Below the pieces are notes generated by a model, which worked only from the letters and a program-made list of their open reading frames with translations, did no database searches and was not told where the DNA came from. A program made the position numbers and the translations under genes. From positions 3,056,144 through 3,120,143 of the forward strand of contig NC_008260.1 of assembly GCF_000009365.1 (NCBI RefSeq): a stretch of 64,000 nucleotides of DNA, read 5' to 3'. Shown here in pieces: positions 1 to 9,007 of this stretch (position 1 is the stretch's first letter; every line of letters begins with the position of its first letter). Origin of the DNA: Alcanivorax borkumensis SK2 (GTDB taxonomy: Bacteria > Pseudomonadota > Gammaproteobacteria > Pseudomonadales > Alcanivoracaceae).

Positions 1-530
1 AGCATCAGCCCTTCCCCCCCTGCCGCCATCACCTTGTCTAACCGCTGTAATAATGCCGCGTGACTTGAGGCCGGCTGCTGTTCTATGACGGAAAAGGTAT
101 AGCCATTGCTGGCTGACGCCAGCGCCTTCATTTGTTGAATACGCTGTGAGAATGGCGCACCACTGGCCGGCAAATCAAACACCTTATATCGAATGTGCCG
201 CCACTCCTCAGCGTTGGGCTGCACCCGCCGCACCGCTGCAGAAACAGCCGAAAAACGCCCGCGCCCCATCCACAGCTCCCCGTCCATAGGCGTACTCGGG
301 TAACCGCGCACAAACCAAGCCGGGGCATTGATCACATACCCCCCTTTACTGATCAAGTGCTCCCCATTCCAGTAAGCTCTCACCCCATCCAGCTTTTCGC
401 TGACCCAGTACCCCTCCAGGGCCATTCCCTGCTGATATGTCTGCGCTAGCTGAAGTGCCGGGCCCTGCGCCAAACACCAGCCAGCCATTATCCACAGACC
501 AATAATCGCCAGCCCTTGCCTGCTCTTCAC
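1..530 (-). CDS. Periplasmic ATP-dependent DNA ligase (LigE-type), 3' part cut off by window edge
   Basis: Reading the minus strand from a GTG at 528-530 gives an open frame running off the left edge. It starts with a hydrophobic signal peptide (about residues 7-21, ending WCLA) and then shows EKLDGVRAYW, the nucleotidyl-lysine motif I of ATP-dependent DNA ligases (Lys is the AMP acceptor), followed by a MDGELW motif typical of the adenylation domain. A leader peptide plus a minimal ligase is the pattern of the Lig E group, thought to act in the periplasm, possibly on incoming DNA. The GTG start is chosen because it includes the whole leader; a GGGGGC stretch lies just upstream. The C-terminal OB domain is outside the window. 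Confidence 0.8.
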   Translation of the reverse strand, partial: MKSRQGLAIIGLWIMAGWCLAQGPALQLAQTYQQGMALEGYWVSEKLDGVRAYWNGEHLISKGGYVINAPAWFVRGYPSTPMDGELWMGRGRFSAVSAAVRRVQPNAEEWRHIRYKVFDLPASGAPFSQRIQQMKALASASNGYTFSVIEQQPASSHAALLQRLDKVMAAGGEGLM

Positions 531-676
531 GGCATTGCCCCCGGTTTATGTCAGGCTGGTACCATGACAGATTCGGGCTCCGCTCCCTGTCCGTTTACAC
601 ATACCGGTGATGTAAGCCATAACGGTTTGCAACAAATCACGACCGGCTGCATCCAACAGGCAGGAGGTAAGCACTT

Positions 677-1738
677 ATGCGAATGATTACATTACTGGGG
701 TTGCTGATAATCAGCGCACCATCCCTAGCCGCCGAAGCCTATTTCGCCGGTGGCTGTTTCTGGTGTACCGAGTCCGATTTTGAGCAACTGAACGGCGTTA
801 GCGACGTTATCAGCGGGTATGCGGGTGGCGACGTCGCCAATCCCAGCTATCAACAAGTAGCCGCTGGCAGCACCGGGCACACCGAAGCCGTAAAGGTCAT
901 CTATGACCCCAAAGTGGTTAGCTACGACAACCTACTGACCTGGTTGTGGCGCCATATCGACCCCACCGACGCCAACGGACAATTCGTGGACCGGGGCACC
1001 CAGTATCGCAGCGAAATTTTTTATCAAACCGATGAAGAAAAAGAGGCTGCTAAAGCATCAAGGATGGAACTGGAAGAACGTGGCCCCTTTAAAAAACCCA
1101 TCGTCACAGCAATCACCAAGCTAGATAGCTTTTATCCCGCGGAAGATTACCATCAGGATTACTACAAAACCCACTCGCTCAAGTACAAGTATTACCGCTA
1201 TCGATCCGGTCGCGACCAGTTTCTAAAAGAGCACTGGGATGATCCAGATCACCGCCCTTGGCTTGTAAAAGACGTAACACAATCCTGGCAGGGAGCAGAT
1301 AAATTTGAGCGCCCAAGTGATTCGGATTTACAAAAAACGTTACCAAAACTGACCTATAAGGTGACCCGTGAAGACGCCACCGAACGCGCTTTTCACAATC
1401 CCTATTGGGATAACAAAGAAAAAGGCATTTATGTGGATGTGATCAGTGGCGAGCCACTCTTCTCTTCAACAGACAAGTACCAATCTGGCACAGGCTGGCC
1501 GAGCTTTACCCAACCTATAGATGAGGCCTTTATCACCGCTCATGAAGACAATACACTGTTCACCACTCGTACCGAAGTGCGCAGCCGCTACGCAGACTCG
1601 CATCTGGGCCATGTCTTTGATGACGGCCCAGCACCTACAGGCAAGCGATGGTGCATGAACTCTGCCGCAATGCGATTTGTTCCTCTGGAGGAAATGACCC
1701 AAAAGGGTTACGGAAAATATCTTTCCTATTTTCAATAG
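677..1738 (+). CDS. msrAB: Periplasmic fused peptide-methionine sulfoxide reductase MsrA-MsrB
   Basis: 353 residues repairing both S- and R-epimers of methionine sulfoxide. A signal peptide (about 1-18, ending SLA) predicts export. The MsrA domain follows at once, with the catalytic GCFWC (Cys27, Cys30) and, further on, the DYHQDYY segment. The MsrB domain occupies the C-terminal third, with GTGWPSF and catalytic Cys326 in [11 protein letters not shown]. The CxxC zinc pairs found in many MsrB proteins are absent. AGGAGGT lies 6-8 bases before the ATG. It is monocistronic and closed by a hairpin at 1747-1772. Such fusions resemble the Msr part of PilB, without the thioredoxin domain. Confidence 0.93.
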   Translation: MRMITLLGLLIISAPSLAAEAYFAGGCFWCTESDFEQLNGVSDVISGYAGGDVANPSYQQVAAGSTGHTEAVKVIYDPKVVSYDNLLTWLWRHIDPTDANGQFVDRGTQYRSEIFYQTDEEKEAAKASRMELEERGPFKKPIVTAITKLDSFYPAEDYHQDYYKTHSLKYKYYRYRSGRDQFLKEHWDDPDHRPWLVKDVTQSWQGADKFERPSDSDLQKTLPKLTYKVTREDATERAFHNPYWDNKEKGIYVDVISGEPLFSSTDKYQSGTGWPSFTQPIDEAFITAHEDNTLFTTRTEVRSRYADSHLGHVFDDGPAPTGKRWCMNSAAMRFVPLEEMTQKGYGKYLSYFQ

Positions 1739-1746
1739 CGCACATG

Positions 1747-1772
1747 AAAAGCGAGAATTTTTTCTCGCTTTT
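1747..1772. terminator. Bidirectional hairpin terminator between convergent msrAB and DUF808 gene
   Basis: AAAAGCGAGAA and its exact complement TTCTCGCTTTT flank a short T loop, with T-rich DNA on the right and A-rich DNA on the left. It serves both convergent genes. Confidence 0.8.
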
Positions 1773-1783
1773 CCAATTTTTTC

Positions 1784-2716
1784 TTATTTTTGTCTCAAAA
1801 AATTAACGCCCTTTACTGCAAACAAAACAATGCTGCCAGCGACAATGCCCAGCACTACATTTACAAGCATGGGCATCAAAACGCTTAGCACAGCGGCCAT
1901 GGGAAAGGTCACCATTAGTTCGTCTATATAATGCAAAGTATCGTGACTCATTGGCAAGCCATGAAGCAAAATACCCCCGCCTACCAAGAACATAGCAGCC
2001 GTTCCTGCCACGGATAAAAACTTCATTAGTTTAGGAGAAAAACCAAGTAGCATCCCTCCTAAAAAAGACCGAATTTTTTCATTTTTTTCTTTACCCGATT
2101 CAATCAAATACAAACCCGCATCGTCTAACTTAACAATGCCAGCCACCAATCCATAAACGCCGATGGTCATGGCCCCCGCGATAAGACTTATCACCATAAT
2201 TTGCTGTAAAAAAGGCGCAGCCTGTACTGTTCCCAAAGCAATAACAATAATTTCTGCAGACAAGATAAAGTCCGTTCGAACAGCCCCTTTAATTTTATTT
2301 TTTTCAAAAGAGACCAAGTCCACTTTCGGGTCAATCATGGCTTGAATTCTTTCTTTATGCTCTTGAGATTCTTCTGCTCCATGAAAAAATTTATGCGCTA
2401 GTTTTTCCACCCCTTCATAGCACAGGTAAGCGCCACCTAACATCAACAATGGAGTGATCAACCAAGGCAAAAAAGCACTGATCAACAACGCCGAAGGAAC
2501 CAGAATACATTTATTGCGCATGGAACCTTTAGCCACGGCCCACACCACAGGAAGCTCGCGTTCTGCACGCACGCCCGATGCCTGCTCCGCATTTAACGCC
2601 AAGTCATCGCCCAGCACCCCTGCGGTTTTCTTGGCTGCCACCTTGGTCATCACCGACACGTCATCAAGCACTGCGGCGATGTCATCCAGCAACATCAGTA
2701 AACTTGTTCCTGCCAC
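1784..2716 (-). CDS. DUF808 family inner-membrane protein (YedI-like)
   Basis: 310 residues. The N-terminus MAGTSLLMLLDDIAAVLDD and the following KVAAKKTAGVLGDDLALNAEQ block are the hallmark of the DUF808/YedI family. Several hydrophobic segments (about 75-100, 150-195, 225-250, 270-305) indicate a polytopic inner-membrane protein. Function is unknown in the family. The gene is monocistronic and convergent with msrAB. The length agrees with E. coli YedI. Nothing in the context points to a specific role. Confidence 0.88.
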   Translation of the reverse strand: MAGTSLLMLLDDIAAVLDDVSVMTKVAAKKTAGVLGDDLALNAEQASGVRAERELPVVWAVAKGSMRNKCILVPSALLISAFLPWLITPLLMLGGAYLCYEGVEKLAHKFFHGAEESQEHKERIQAMIDPKVDLVSFEKNKIKGAVRTDFILSAEIIVIALGTVQAAPFLQQIMVISLIAGAMTIGVYGLVAGIVKLDDAGLYLIESGKEKNEKIRSFLGGMLLGFSPKLMKFLSVAGTAAMFLVGGGILLHGLPMSHDTLHYIDELMVTFPMAAVLSVLMPMLVNVVLGIVAGSIVLFAVKGVNFLRQK

Positions 2717-2762
2717 GTTATTTATCCTTAAAAAATAAATTTTTTTGAAGTCTAATTTTTAG

Positions 2763-4109
2763 TCACTTTACAAAATTCAACCTAGGCCGGTTAATGGTGA
2801 TCGCGACAATGCCGACAATGGCCAGAACCCAGCAATAATGGATAGAACCGATTAACGCCAACGGTGAAAGCTTGGCAATGGAGCAGGCCAGCAACACTTG
2901 CGCCCCATAGGGAATTAAGCCTTGCACCACGCAGGAAAAAATATCCAGCATGCTGGCAGAACGGCGCAAGTCCACACCATGGTCAGTGGCAATATCACGG
3001 GCCATCTCCCCAGTCAGCACAATGGCCACGGTATTGTTGGCCACAAACACATTCGCAAACACCACCAGCAGGGCAATGCCCATTTCACCGGCACGTTGCA
3101 ACGGCAGCCTAAGCCAGCGCGTCAAGCCATGAATGCGCTCAATAACCCAGCGGGTACCGCCCTGGTCGGTCATCAGCTGAGACAAGCCGCCAATCAACAT
3201 GGACAACAGCATGATCTCGAACATGCCTTGGAAGCCTTCATAGATCGCGCCGTTCATGGTGGCCAGATTATAATCGTCCATCATCGCTATGCCGGTGGCG
3301 CCTGCAGCGACAATACCGATGATCAGTACCGCCAGTACATTAAGGCCGCTGAGTGCCAAACCAAACACCAACAGGTAAGGCACCACTAGAGCAACCTGAA
3401 AAGGTTTGCTCTCTACCTGGTGCTCACCACCGCCCAATACGATTAGCAAGCCCAGAGTCAGTAAGGCCGCCGGCACCGCAATCCAGATGTTGACCCGAAA
3501 TTTGTCCTTCAACGACACACCCTGGCTACGTGTAGCCGCGATGGTGGTATCGGAGATCATCGACAGGTTATCGCCAAACATGGCGCCACCCACCACCGCG
3601 CCCAACGCCAGTGACATGGGCAACCCGGTAGCGCCGGTAAAGCCGACCGCAATGGGAGCCGTTGCCGCAATGGTGCCCATGGACGTACCCATGGCGGTGG
3701 CTATAAAAGCAGAGATCAGAAATAGGGCAGGCAGCACCCACTGGGAAGGAATAATGCTCAGGCCAAGTTGGACAGTGGCCTCCACACTGCCAATGCTAAC
3801 GCTGACACTGGCAAAGGCGCCGGCCAGCAGAAACACTAAACACATGAGAATAATGTTGGGGTGGCCGATCCCCGCCACCAGGCGCTCCACACTGGTATTT
3901 AATCGCTGCCCAGCCAATCGCGCCATCAACATGGACAACACAATAGCGACCATGGCCACCACTGGCGCCTTTATCTGGTAGAAAGCAAAGTCAGTATCGG
4001 CAGCGGTGTAGTACAAGCCACTACCAAGAAACACCACCAGGAAAAACAACAAAGGGAGCAGCGGCCAAACGCGCCCAGAGGGCACAGCGTGGTTATGTGT
4101 GTTGGCCAT
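2763..4109 (-). CDS. NhaC-like Na+/H+ antiporter family protein
   Basis: 448 residues, about 11-12 hydrophobic segments. The stretch with TAMGTSMGTIAATAPIA, AVVGGAMFGDNLSMISDTTIAA and, near the C-terminus, FVANNTVAIVLTGE is characteristic of the NhaC/Na+:H+ antiporter group, with GDNLSxISDT as the conserved core. It probably exports Na+ in exchange for protons, or may be an amino-acid/cation exchanger of the same fold. The start is the first ATG after the upstream non-coding DNA. It stands alone, 46 bp upstream of the start of the DUF808 gene; no shared operon is evident. Confidence 0.85.
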   Translation of the reverse strand: MANTHNHAVPSGRVWPLLPLLFFLVVFLGSGLYYTAADTDFAFYQIKAPVVAMVAIVLSMLMARLAGQRLNTSVERLVAGIGHPNIILMCLVFLLAGAFASVSVSIGSVEATVQLGLSIIPSQWVLPALFLISAFIATAMGTSMGTIAATAPIAVGFTGATGLPMSLALGAVVGGAMFGDNLSMISDTTIAATRSQGVSLKDKFRVNIWIAVPAALLTLGLLIVLGGGEHQVESKPFQVALVVPYLLVFGLALSGLNVLAVLIIGIVAAGATGIAMMDDYNLATMNGAIYEGFQGMFEIMLLSMLIGGLSQLMTDQGGTRWVIERIHGLTRWLRLPLQRAGEMGIALLVVFANVFVANNTVAIVLTGEMARDIATDHGVDLRRSASMLDIFSCVVQGLIPYGAQVLLACSIAKLSPLALIGSIHYCWVLAIVGIVAITINRPRLNFVK

Positions 4110-4252
4110 GTAGGGGCGTCCCGATCAACCAATGATCGACCCAGTGTAGAGCTTCCGAGGCCATGTCGATAGCCGCCTTAACGTGCCATTAAAAAATCAA
4201 TTAATGGCCACTTGCTGCGCACTCGCTCATCTTCTCTTTTATTTTCGTGGTG

Positions 4253-6931
4253 CTATAGAAGCCCGCGTAGCCTAGCTTCAGACACTGCCCGAACCCGGTT
4301 GGTTACTTTAAGTTCGCTGAAAATCTTTTTCAGATGCCATTTGACGGTATCCTCTGTTATAAGAAGCCGCTCAGCGATCTCTTTGTTCGTCATTCCACTG
4401 CTTACACATTTCAACAGAGAAATTTGCTTTATCGTAATGGTTGATTGGGTATTAGTGAGTTTAGGGCGGGCGTCAGCCTCTTCTTTTCTCACCTCGAGAT
4501 CTTTTGTAGCGTTAGTCTCTGCGCTTTCTGGCAACGTATCAAAAAGATCCCGAGCAATGGGGCTAAACGACATTAATGCTTCTTTAATCCAGTCTCGGGT
4601 AAAATAACAGCTTAAATGTTCCGTAAGCTGGTCGGCATCAATAATTGTGCGCTTCGCTAATTTTGATGAACCGAGGCCAAAAACCGCTAATGCCTGGCAA
4701 TATTGGGCGGCGATCTTGGTTCTAGCGTCTGAAATTGCACTGGCGCTTTGTAATGCTTTTTTTGCATACTTTTCAGCAACACCAAACTGCTTTCCAAGCC
4801 TCAACCTATACATTGAATTGACTAGCGCAATACGTGCGCGAATGGCTTGGTTTTGATTTGGCAAAAATGTCAGCTCACTCTCATCAGGAAGTATCGGCGG
4901 CTCTAATTCCTCATCGTTTATAAGCGTAAACTCAGCCAGCTGTATTTTAGCTAGCATGTTAAGTCGAGGTAGGTCTCTTTCGCAGGCAGCTATCCGGGTT
5001 TGCTCCAATATGGCCATAGCCCTATCTCTTAACCCTTGCTGGTACAGGAAACTACTGAACGTTTGCGTGCAACCCCATAAAATATCTGTAACACCATAGT
5101 TTAATGCGAAGTTGAATGACTCTTCCGCAGACTCATAACTAATTAGGCTAGGGCTTTTCTCGTGCAGAATTTGCAATTCAAGGGAGCCAAGCATTTTATT
5201 TAAAAATGTTTTTGACACCCCCATCTTCTCTGCTGTTTTATTGGCTTCAAGTAATATACTCATTGCATGAGCGATATCACCTTTAAATATTTCAGCCTGA
5301 AGTTCTGCCGTTTTAAGCCAAACAAAAGCGTAGTGTTGATTGGAAGACTGATTGGCTACCGCTCCCCTGTGTAATAATTGCTCTAAATCCTCAAAGCGAC
5401 GATCACTGGAAGCAATGTATGCTTGGCACGTAAGCGCCGCTCCCTTGCCGACCATGTTACGCTCGCCGAAAGTATCAATCCATTGCTGGCAGAGGGTTTG
5501 GCTTTGCGCAAATTGATCCTGTGTCGCTTTTCCTACCGCGTCGACCAGCTTCCGCCATCCTTTTTCATCAAGGTTGTCTAAACCTCTGCTGCAGGACTCC
5601 GTGGAGCTTGCCAGTATTTTTTCTGCTTGCCGAGCTTGCTGGCTGAAATACAAGATCCAAGCATAGCTGATGCTTAAGGACGCGATTTTTTTTATCGTTC
5701 GAACCGGCACTTTTTCGAACCATGTTCGAAGCACCTCTATTTCGCCTTGCCTGAGTGCTACGTCTAAGATAATGCTATCGCTTACCGCTCGAGCCCAGCT
5801 GTGATCGCTCGCCTCCTGAGCGGCATTGATTGAATGGAGATACTCACCCCTACGCCAATGCCAAAATGCGACACGCTTTAGCACATATGAGCGACGCTCT
5901 CGCTGAATAGAATCAAACAAACCACGCAAATACTCTCTTAGCACCGGGTGCATAACCATGCACTCTCTGGAAGATTCTGTGGGGGTAAAGAGCGCATAAT
6001 TTTCATTAATAAACGGAATTTCTTTATGGGCCTCTTCTGTTTTATATACGTAGTCGTAGCAGGCAACGCTGATCTCTTCCAGCATTGCGGCTTTGCAAAT
6101 AAATTCCCGTGTATTATTTGGCAGCGCGTTGAGTAGATTGTTTCTGAAATACGAACGGGTTTCCGGCCAGGTCGCAGCGGGGAGGTTTGGATTTGAAGTG
6201 TGGCACATAAGCCCAACAAGTGCGGGCCATCCACCAGTAGCCTCTATAACATTTTTAGCCTTGGCGCTATGCATTCCCGGCAACTCACATACTTCCTCTT
6301 CTGTGAAGACAAGGTCATGCGCGCCATATGTCACCACACCCGCCATCATAGACAAGCGCGCCAACGCTCCAGCATTACTGGGCGCAATATAAAATTTCAC
6401 ATTATTGGGGGTTTCGCATATTAAATTCTCAACCAGGCCCACGCCATGCTCAGCCTCCCCAATGCCATCTATGCAAATTTTTATCGGATTTTTAGCATTA
6501 CACAGCGTATCTCGAAGTGACTCAATGATGTCATCATTACTTTGAATAACGCTCCAGGGTTCACGGCCTTTAATTTGATATAAAATTAACGCAGCCAACA
6601 AAGAATCCGTAATTTCACCGGAGCCAGGATACGATCGCGTATTGATATAGGCGACGCCCCCCTCCTCTCGGCCCTGAGTGCCCGCCTCGAAAGCAACTTG
6701 CACAGACTTGCCATAACCTAAAGGGGCCCGGTAAAGAATAACTTTTGATTCGGACTCGGCAGAGGCTTTCAGGCGACCGCGCTCTATGCACCCTTGAGTA
6801 ATAAAACGCTGCCGGGCCCACATCCGGTCAGACATTCTAAGGCACCAGTTTTCCAAGTTATCGCACAGCATGGCAACAAGACCCCCTGTTGCATCTCCTC
6901 CAAAGACCTGCGTACTAAGGGATGAATGCAT
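4253..6931 (-). CDS. alkS: AlkS, MalT/LuxR-type transcriptional activator of alkane genes
   Basis: An 892-residue signal-transduction ATPase with a modified Walker A (APLGYGKS) near the N-terminus, a long central helical repeat region, and a C-terminal LuxR helix-turn-helix (MTNKEIAERLLITEDTVKWHLK). AlkS of the Pseudomonas OCT plasmid has the same architecture and activates alkB in response to alkanes. The frame stays open to a GTG at 7006 (917 residues), but I prefer the ATG at 6929-6931. It gives a length close to the 882-residue P. putida protein and leaves room for an inverted repeat at 6952-6977. Neither start has a strong ribosome-binding site. The gene is divergent from alkB1, the usual place for its control region. 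Confidence 0.92.
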   Translation of the reverse strand: MHSSLSTQVFGGDATGGLVAMLCDNLENWCLRMSDRMWARQRFITQGCIERGRLKASAESESKVILYRAPLGYGKSVQVAFEAGTQGREEGGVAYINTRSYPGSGEITDSLLAALILYQIKGREPWSVIQSNDDIIESLRDTLCNAKNPIKICIDGIGEAEHGVGLVENLICETPNNVKFYIAPSNAGALARLSMMAGVVTYGAHDLVFTEEEVCELPGMHSAKAKNVIEATGGWPALVGLMCHTSNPNLPAATWPETRSYFRNNLLNALPNNTREFICKAAMLEEISVACYDYVYKTEEAHKEIPFINENYALFTPTESSRECMVMHPVLREYLRGLFDSIQRERRSYVLKRVAFWHWRRGEYLHSINAAQEASDHSWARAVSDSIILDVALRQGEIEVLRTWFEKVPVRTIKKIASLSISYAWILYFSQQARQAEKILASSTESCSRGLDNLDEKGWRKLVDAVGKATQDQFAQSQTLCQQWIDTFGERNMVGKGAALTCQAYIASSDRRFEDLEQLLHRGAVANQSSNQHYAFVWLKTAELQAEIFKGDIAHAMSILLEANKTAEKMGVSKTFLNKMLGSLELQILHEKSPSLISYESAEESFNFALNYGVTDILWGCTQTFSSFLYQQGLRDRAMAILEQTRIAACERDLPRLNMLAKIQLAEFTLINDEELEPPILPDESELTFLPNQNQAIRARIALVNSMYRLRLGKQFGVAEKYAKKALQSASAISDARTKIAAQYCQALAVFGLGSSKLAKRTIIDADQLTEHLSCYFTRDWIKEALMSFSPIARDLFDTLPESAETNATKDLEVRKEEADARPKLTNTQSTITIKQISLLKCVSSGMTNKEIAERLLITEDTVKWHLKKIFSELKVTNRVRAVSEARLRGLL

Positions 6932-6951
6932 ATTGATATTATGTACAGAGC

Positions 6952-6977
6952 AAAAACTACCCTTTGGAGTAGTTGTT
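6952..6977. promoter_or_regulatory. Inverted repeat in the alkS-alkB1 divergent control region
   Basis: AAAAACTAC and GTAGTTGTT form an 8-of-9 inverted repeat around an 8-base spacer, 20-45 bases upstream of the preferred alkS start. Its position suggests an operator for AlkS or another regulator of the divergent pair. This is inferred from position and symmetry only. Confidence 0.35.
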
Positions 6978-7098
6978 TGGCCTCTATTTCTAGCTAACCC
7001 TACCACTGCCTACAACCTACAACTCGTCCGCTCACCAACATTACGCGGTGTCGCACAGCCTGTAGAAACAATCAATATGATAAAACAAGGTGATCCTA

Positions 7099-8313
7099 AT
7101 GTCAGAGAACATTTTAACCGAGCCCCCACGAAGTGATGCTGATAATGAGGGTTATGTGGACCGAAAGCGCCACTTGTGGATTCTTTCTGTACTGTGGCCA
7201 GCAACACCAATAATTGGCCTATATCTCGTATCCCAAACAGGGTGGAGTATATGGTACGGATTAGTATTAATCCTATGGTACGGCCTAGTCCCTTTGATCG
7301 ACACCATGCTTGGCGAGGATTATTCCAACCCTCCTGAATCCGTTGTTCCTAAGCTTGAACAAGACCGTTACTACAAAGTTTTAACGTACTTAACCGTTCC
7401 TATTCATTATGCAGCGTTGATTATAAGTGCCTGGTGGGTATCTACCCAACCAATAGGGGTATTCGAGTTTTTAGCTCTCGCCCTTTCTTTGGGCATTGTT
7501 AATGGACTGGCACTCAACACAGGCCATGAACTCGGGCATAAAAAAGAAACCTTTGACCGCTGGATGGCCAAGCTTGTACTGGCCGTGGTCGGATATGGTC
7601 ACTTCTTCATTGAACACAATAAAGGGCATCATCGTGACGTAGCAACACCGATGGACCCGGCTACATCCCGCATGGGCGAATCTATTTATACGTTTTCACT
7701 GCGTGAAATTCCTGGTGCCTTTAAACGGGCATGGGGCTTGGAAGAGCAGCGCCTCAGCCGTTGCGGCAAAAGCGTATGGAGCCTAGATAATGAAGTCTTA
7801 CAGCCTATGATTTTGACGGTAGTGCTTTATGCCGCATTGCTGGCATTTTTCGGTCCTTTAATGCTCATCTTTTTGCCCATTCAAATGGCCTTCGGCTGGT
7901 GGCAGCTGACCAGTGCCAATTATATTGAGCACTACGGACTGCTGCGTGAAAAGCTGCCGAACGGGCGTTACGAGCATCAAAAACCCCATCATTCATGGAA
8001 TTCAAACCATGTAATGTCGAACCTCATCCTGTTTCATCTGCAACGTCATTCAGATCACCATGCGCATCCTACAAGATCTTATCAATCACTTAGGGACTTC
8101 AGCGACCTTCCCACCCTGCCTACGGGCTACCCTGGGATGTTCTTCGTCGCATTCTTTCCCTCCTGGTTTCGTTCACTAATGGATGATCGGGTGATGGAGT
8201 GGGCGCACGGAGACATTAATAAGATCCAGATTCAGCCGGGAATGCGTGAATTCTATGAGCAAAAATTTGGAGTAAAGGGTTCGGAGTCACCCGATACAAC
8301 CGTTGCCAAATAA
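7099..8313 (+). CDS. alkB1: AlkB1 alkane 1-monooxygenase
   Basis: 404-residue integral-membrane non-haem di-iron enzyme that hydroxylates n-alkanes at the terminal carbon with O2 and electrons from rubredoxin. The histidine motifs are complete: HELGH (143-147), EHNKGHH (172-178), NYIEHYG (274-280) and LQRHSDHH (314-321). About six transmembrane segments precede and separate them. The ATG at 7099 is chosen over an in-frame GTG at 7090 because AAGGTGAT lies 5-8 bases before it. It is the first gene of alkB1-G-H-J, divergent from alkS. In Alcanivorax this enzyme is known to act on medium-chain alkanes. Confidence 0.97.
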   Translation: MSENILTEPPRSDADNEGYVDRKRHLWILSVLWPATPIIGLYLVSQTGWSIWYGLVLILWYGLVPLIDTMLGEDYSNPPESVVPKLEQDRYYKVLTYLTVPIHYAALIISAWWVSTQPIGVFEFLALALSLGIVNGLALNTGHELGHKKETFDRWMAKLVLAVVGYGHFFIEHNKGHHRDVATPMDPATSRMGESIYTFSLREIPGAFKRAWGLEEQRLSRCGKSVWSLDNEVLQPMILTVVLYAALLAFFGPLMLIFLPIQMAFGWWQLTSANYIEHYGLLREKLPNGRYEHQKPHHSWNSNHVMSNLILFHLQRHSDHHAHPTRSYQSLRDFSDLPTLPTGYPGMFFVAFFPSWFRSLMDDRVMEWAHGDINKIQIQPGMREFYEQKFGVKGSESPDTTVAK

Positions 8314-8366
8314 TCGCCAACAGAAATCCATCTATTAAAGCTCGTGCTTTCACACTTTGAGGAACA

Positions 8367-8390
8367 GCGCCCGGCGTGTACGTCGGGCGC
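8367..8390 (+). promoter_or_regulatory. Intercistronic hairpin between alkB1 and alkG
   Basis: GCGCCCGGCG-TGTA-CGTCGGGCGC forms a 10-bp stem (one G-T pair) with a 4-base loop in the 118-base gap. No T-run follows, so it is more likely an RNA-processing or stability element that sets alkB1 against alkG expression than a full terminator. Confidence 0.55.
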
Positions 8391-8431
8391 CATTAACTAA
8401 AGACAATAATATTGGTTCAAAGGTGCTTTAA

Positions 8432-8956
8432 ATGGCTAAATATCAATGCCCCGATTGCGAATATATATACGATGAAGTCGCTGGCCACCCACACGAAGGC
8501 TTCCCCCCAGGAACGTCTTGGGAAACGATTCCTGAAGAGTGGGCCTGCCCAGACTGTGCAGTAAGGGATAAAGCTGACTTCGTAGTAATAGAATCCGGTT
8601 CCGCGTCCCCGGCGTCTGGCGCGGCCACCCCAGAAGTGCGCACTGCTACCACCCCACCTAAGGCAGAGGCTTCACCTCAAAAATCAACGGGGGCCTCGAC
8701 TCCTTCAGCTAACAATAAAGCCAAAGCAAAGGCTAAAGCCAAACCCGCACGGGCAAAATCGTCTAAAGACTCCACCGGCAAAGAGACCACCTTTCGTAAA
8801 TGGATCTGTATCACTTGCGGTCACATTTATGATGAAGCTCTTGGCGATGAAACTGAAGGGTTCGCGCCAGGCACTCTTTTTGAAGATATCCCGGACGATT
8901 GGTGCTGTCCCGACTGTGGTGCCACAAAAGAGGACTATGTCCTCCATGAAGATTAG
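8432..8956 (+). CDS. alkG: AlkG, two-domain rubredoxin
   Basis: 174 residues with two rubredoxin iron sites: N-terminal CPDC...CPDC (residues about 5-46) and C-terminal CITC...CCPDC (about 126-165). They are joined by a roughly 70-residue Ala/Lys/Pro-rich linker with a KAKAKAKAK run. This is the layout of P. putida AlkG, where the C-terminal domain passes electrons from rubredoxin reductase to AlkB. No rubredoxin reductase (alkT) is in the window, so it must lie elsewhere. AAAGGTG precedes the ATG. Confidence 0.95.
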   Translation: MAKYQCPDCEYIYDEVAGHPHEGFPPGTSWETIPEEWACPDCAVRDKADFVVIESGSASPASGAATPEVRTATTPPKAEASPQKSTGASTPSANNKAKAKAKAKPARAKSSKDSTGKETTFRKWICITCGHIYDEALGDETEGFAPGTLFEDIPDDWCCPDCGATKEDYVLHED

Positions 8957-9007
8957 CCATCAGGCTCATAATAACGATAGGCTCATTCGGCAAGAGGTAA
9001 TTTCATC

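Noticed and set aside
7040..7098. TATGAT at 7076-7081 as the alkB1 -10 box
   Set aside because: It would start transcription about 10 bases before the ATG and lacks a -35; too close for the ribosome-binding site.
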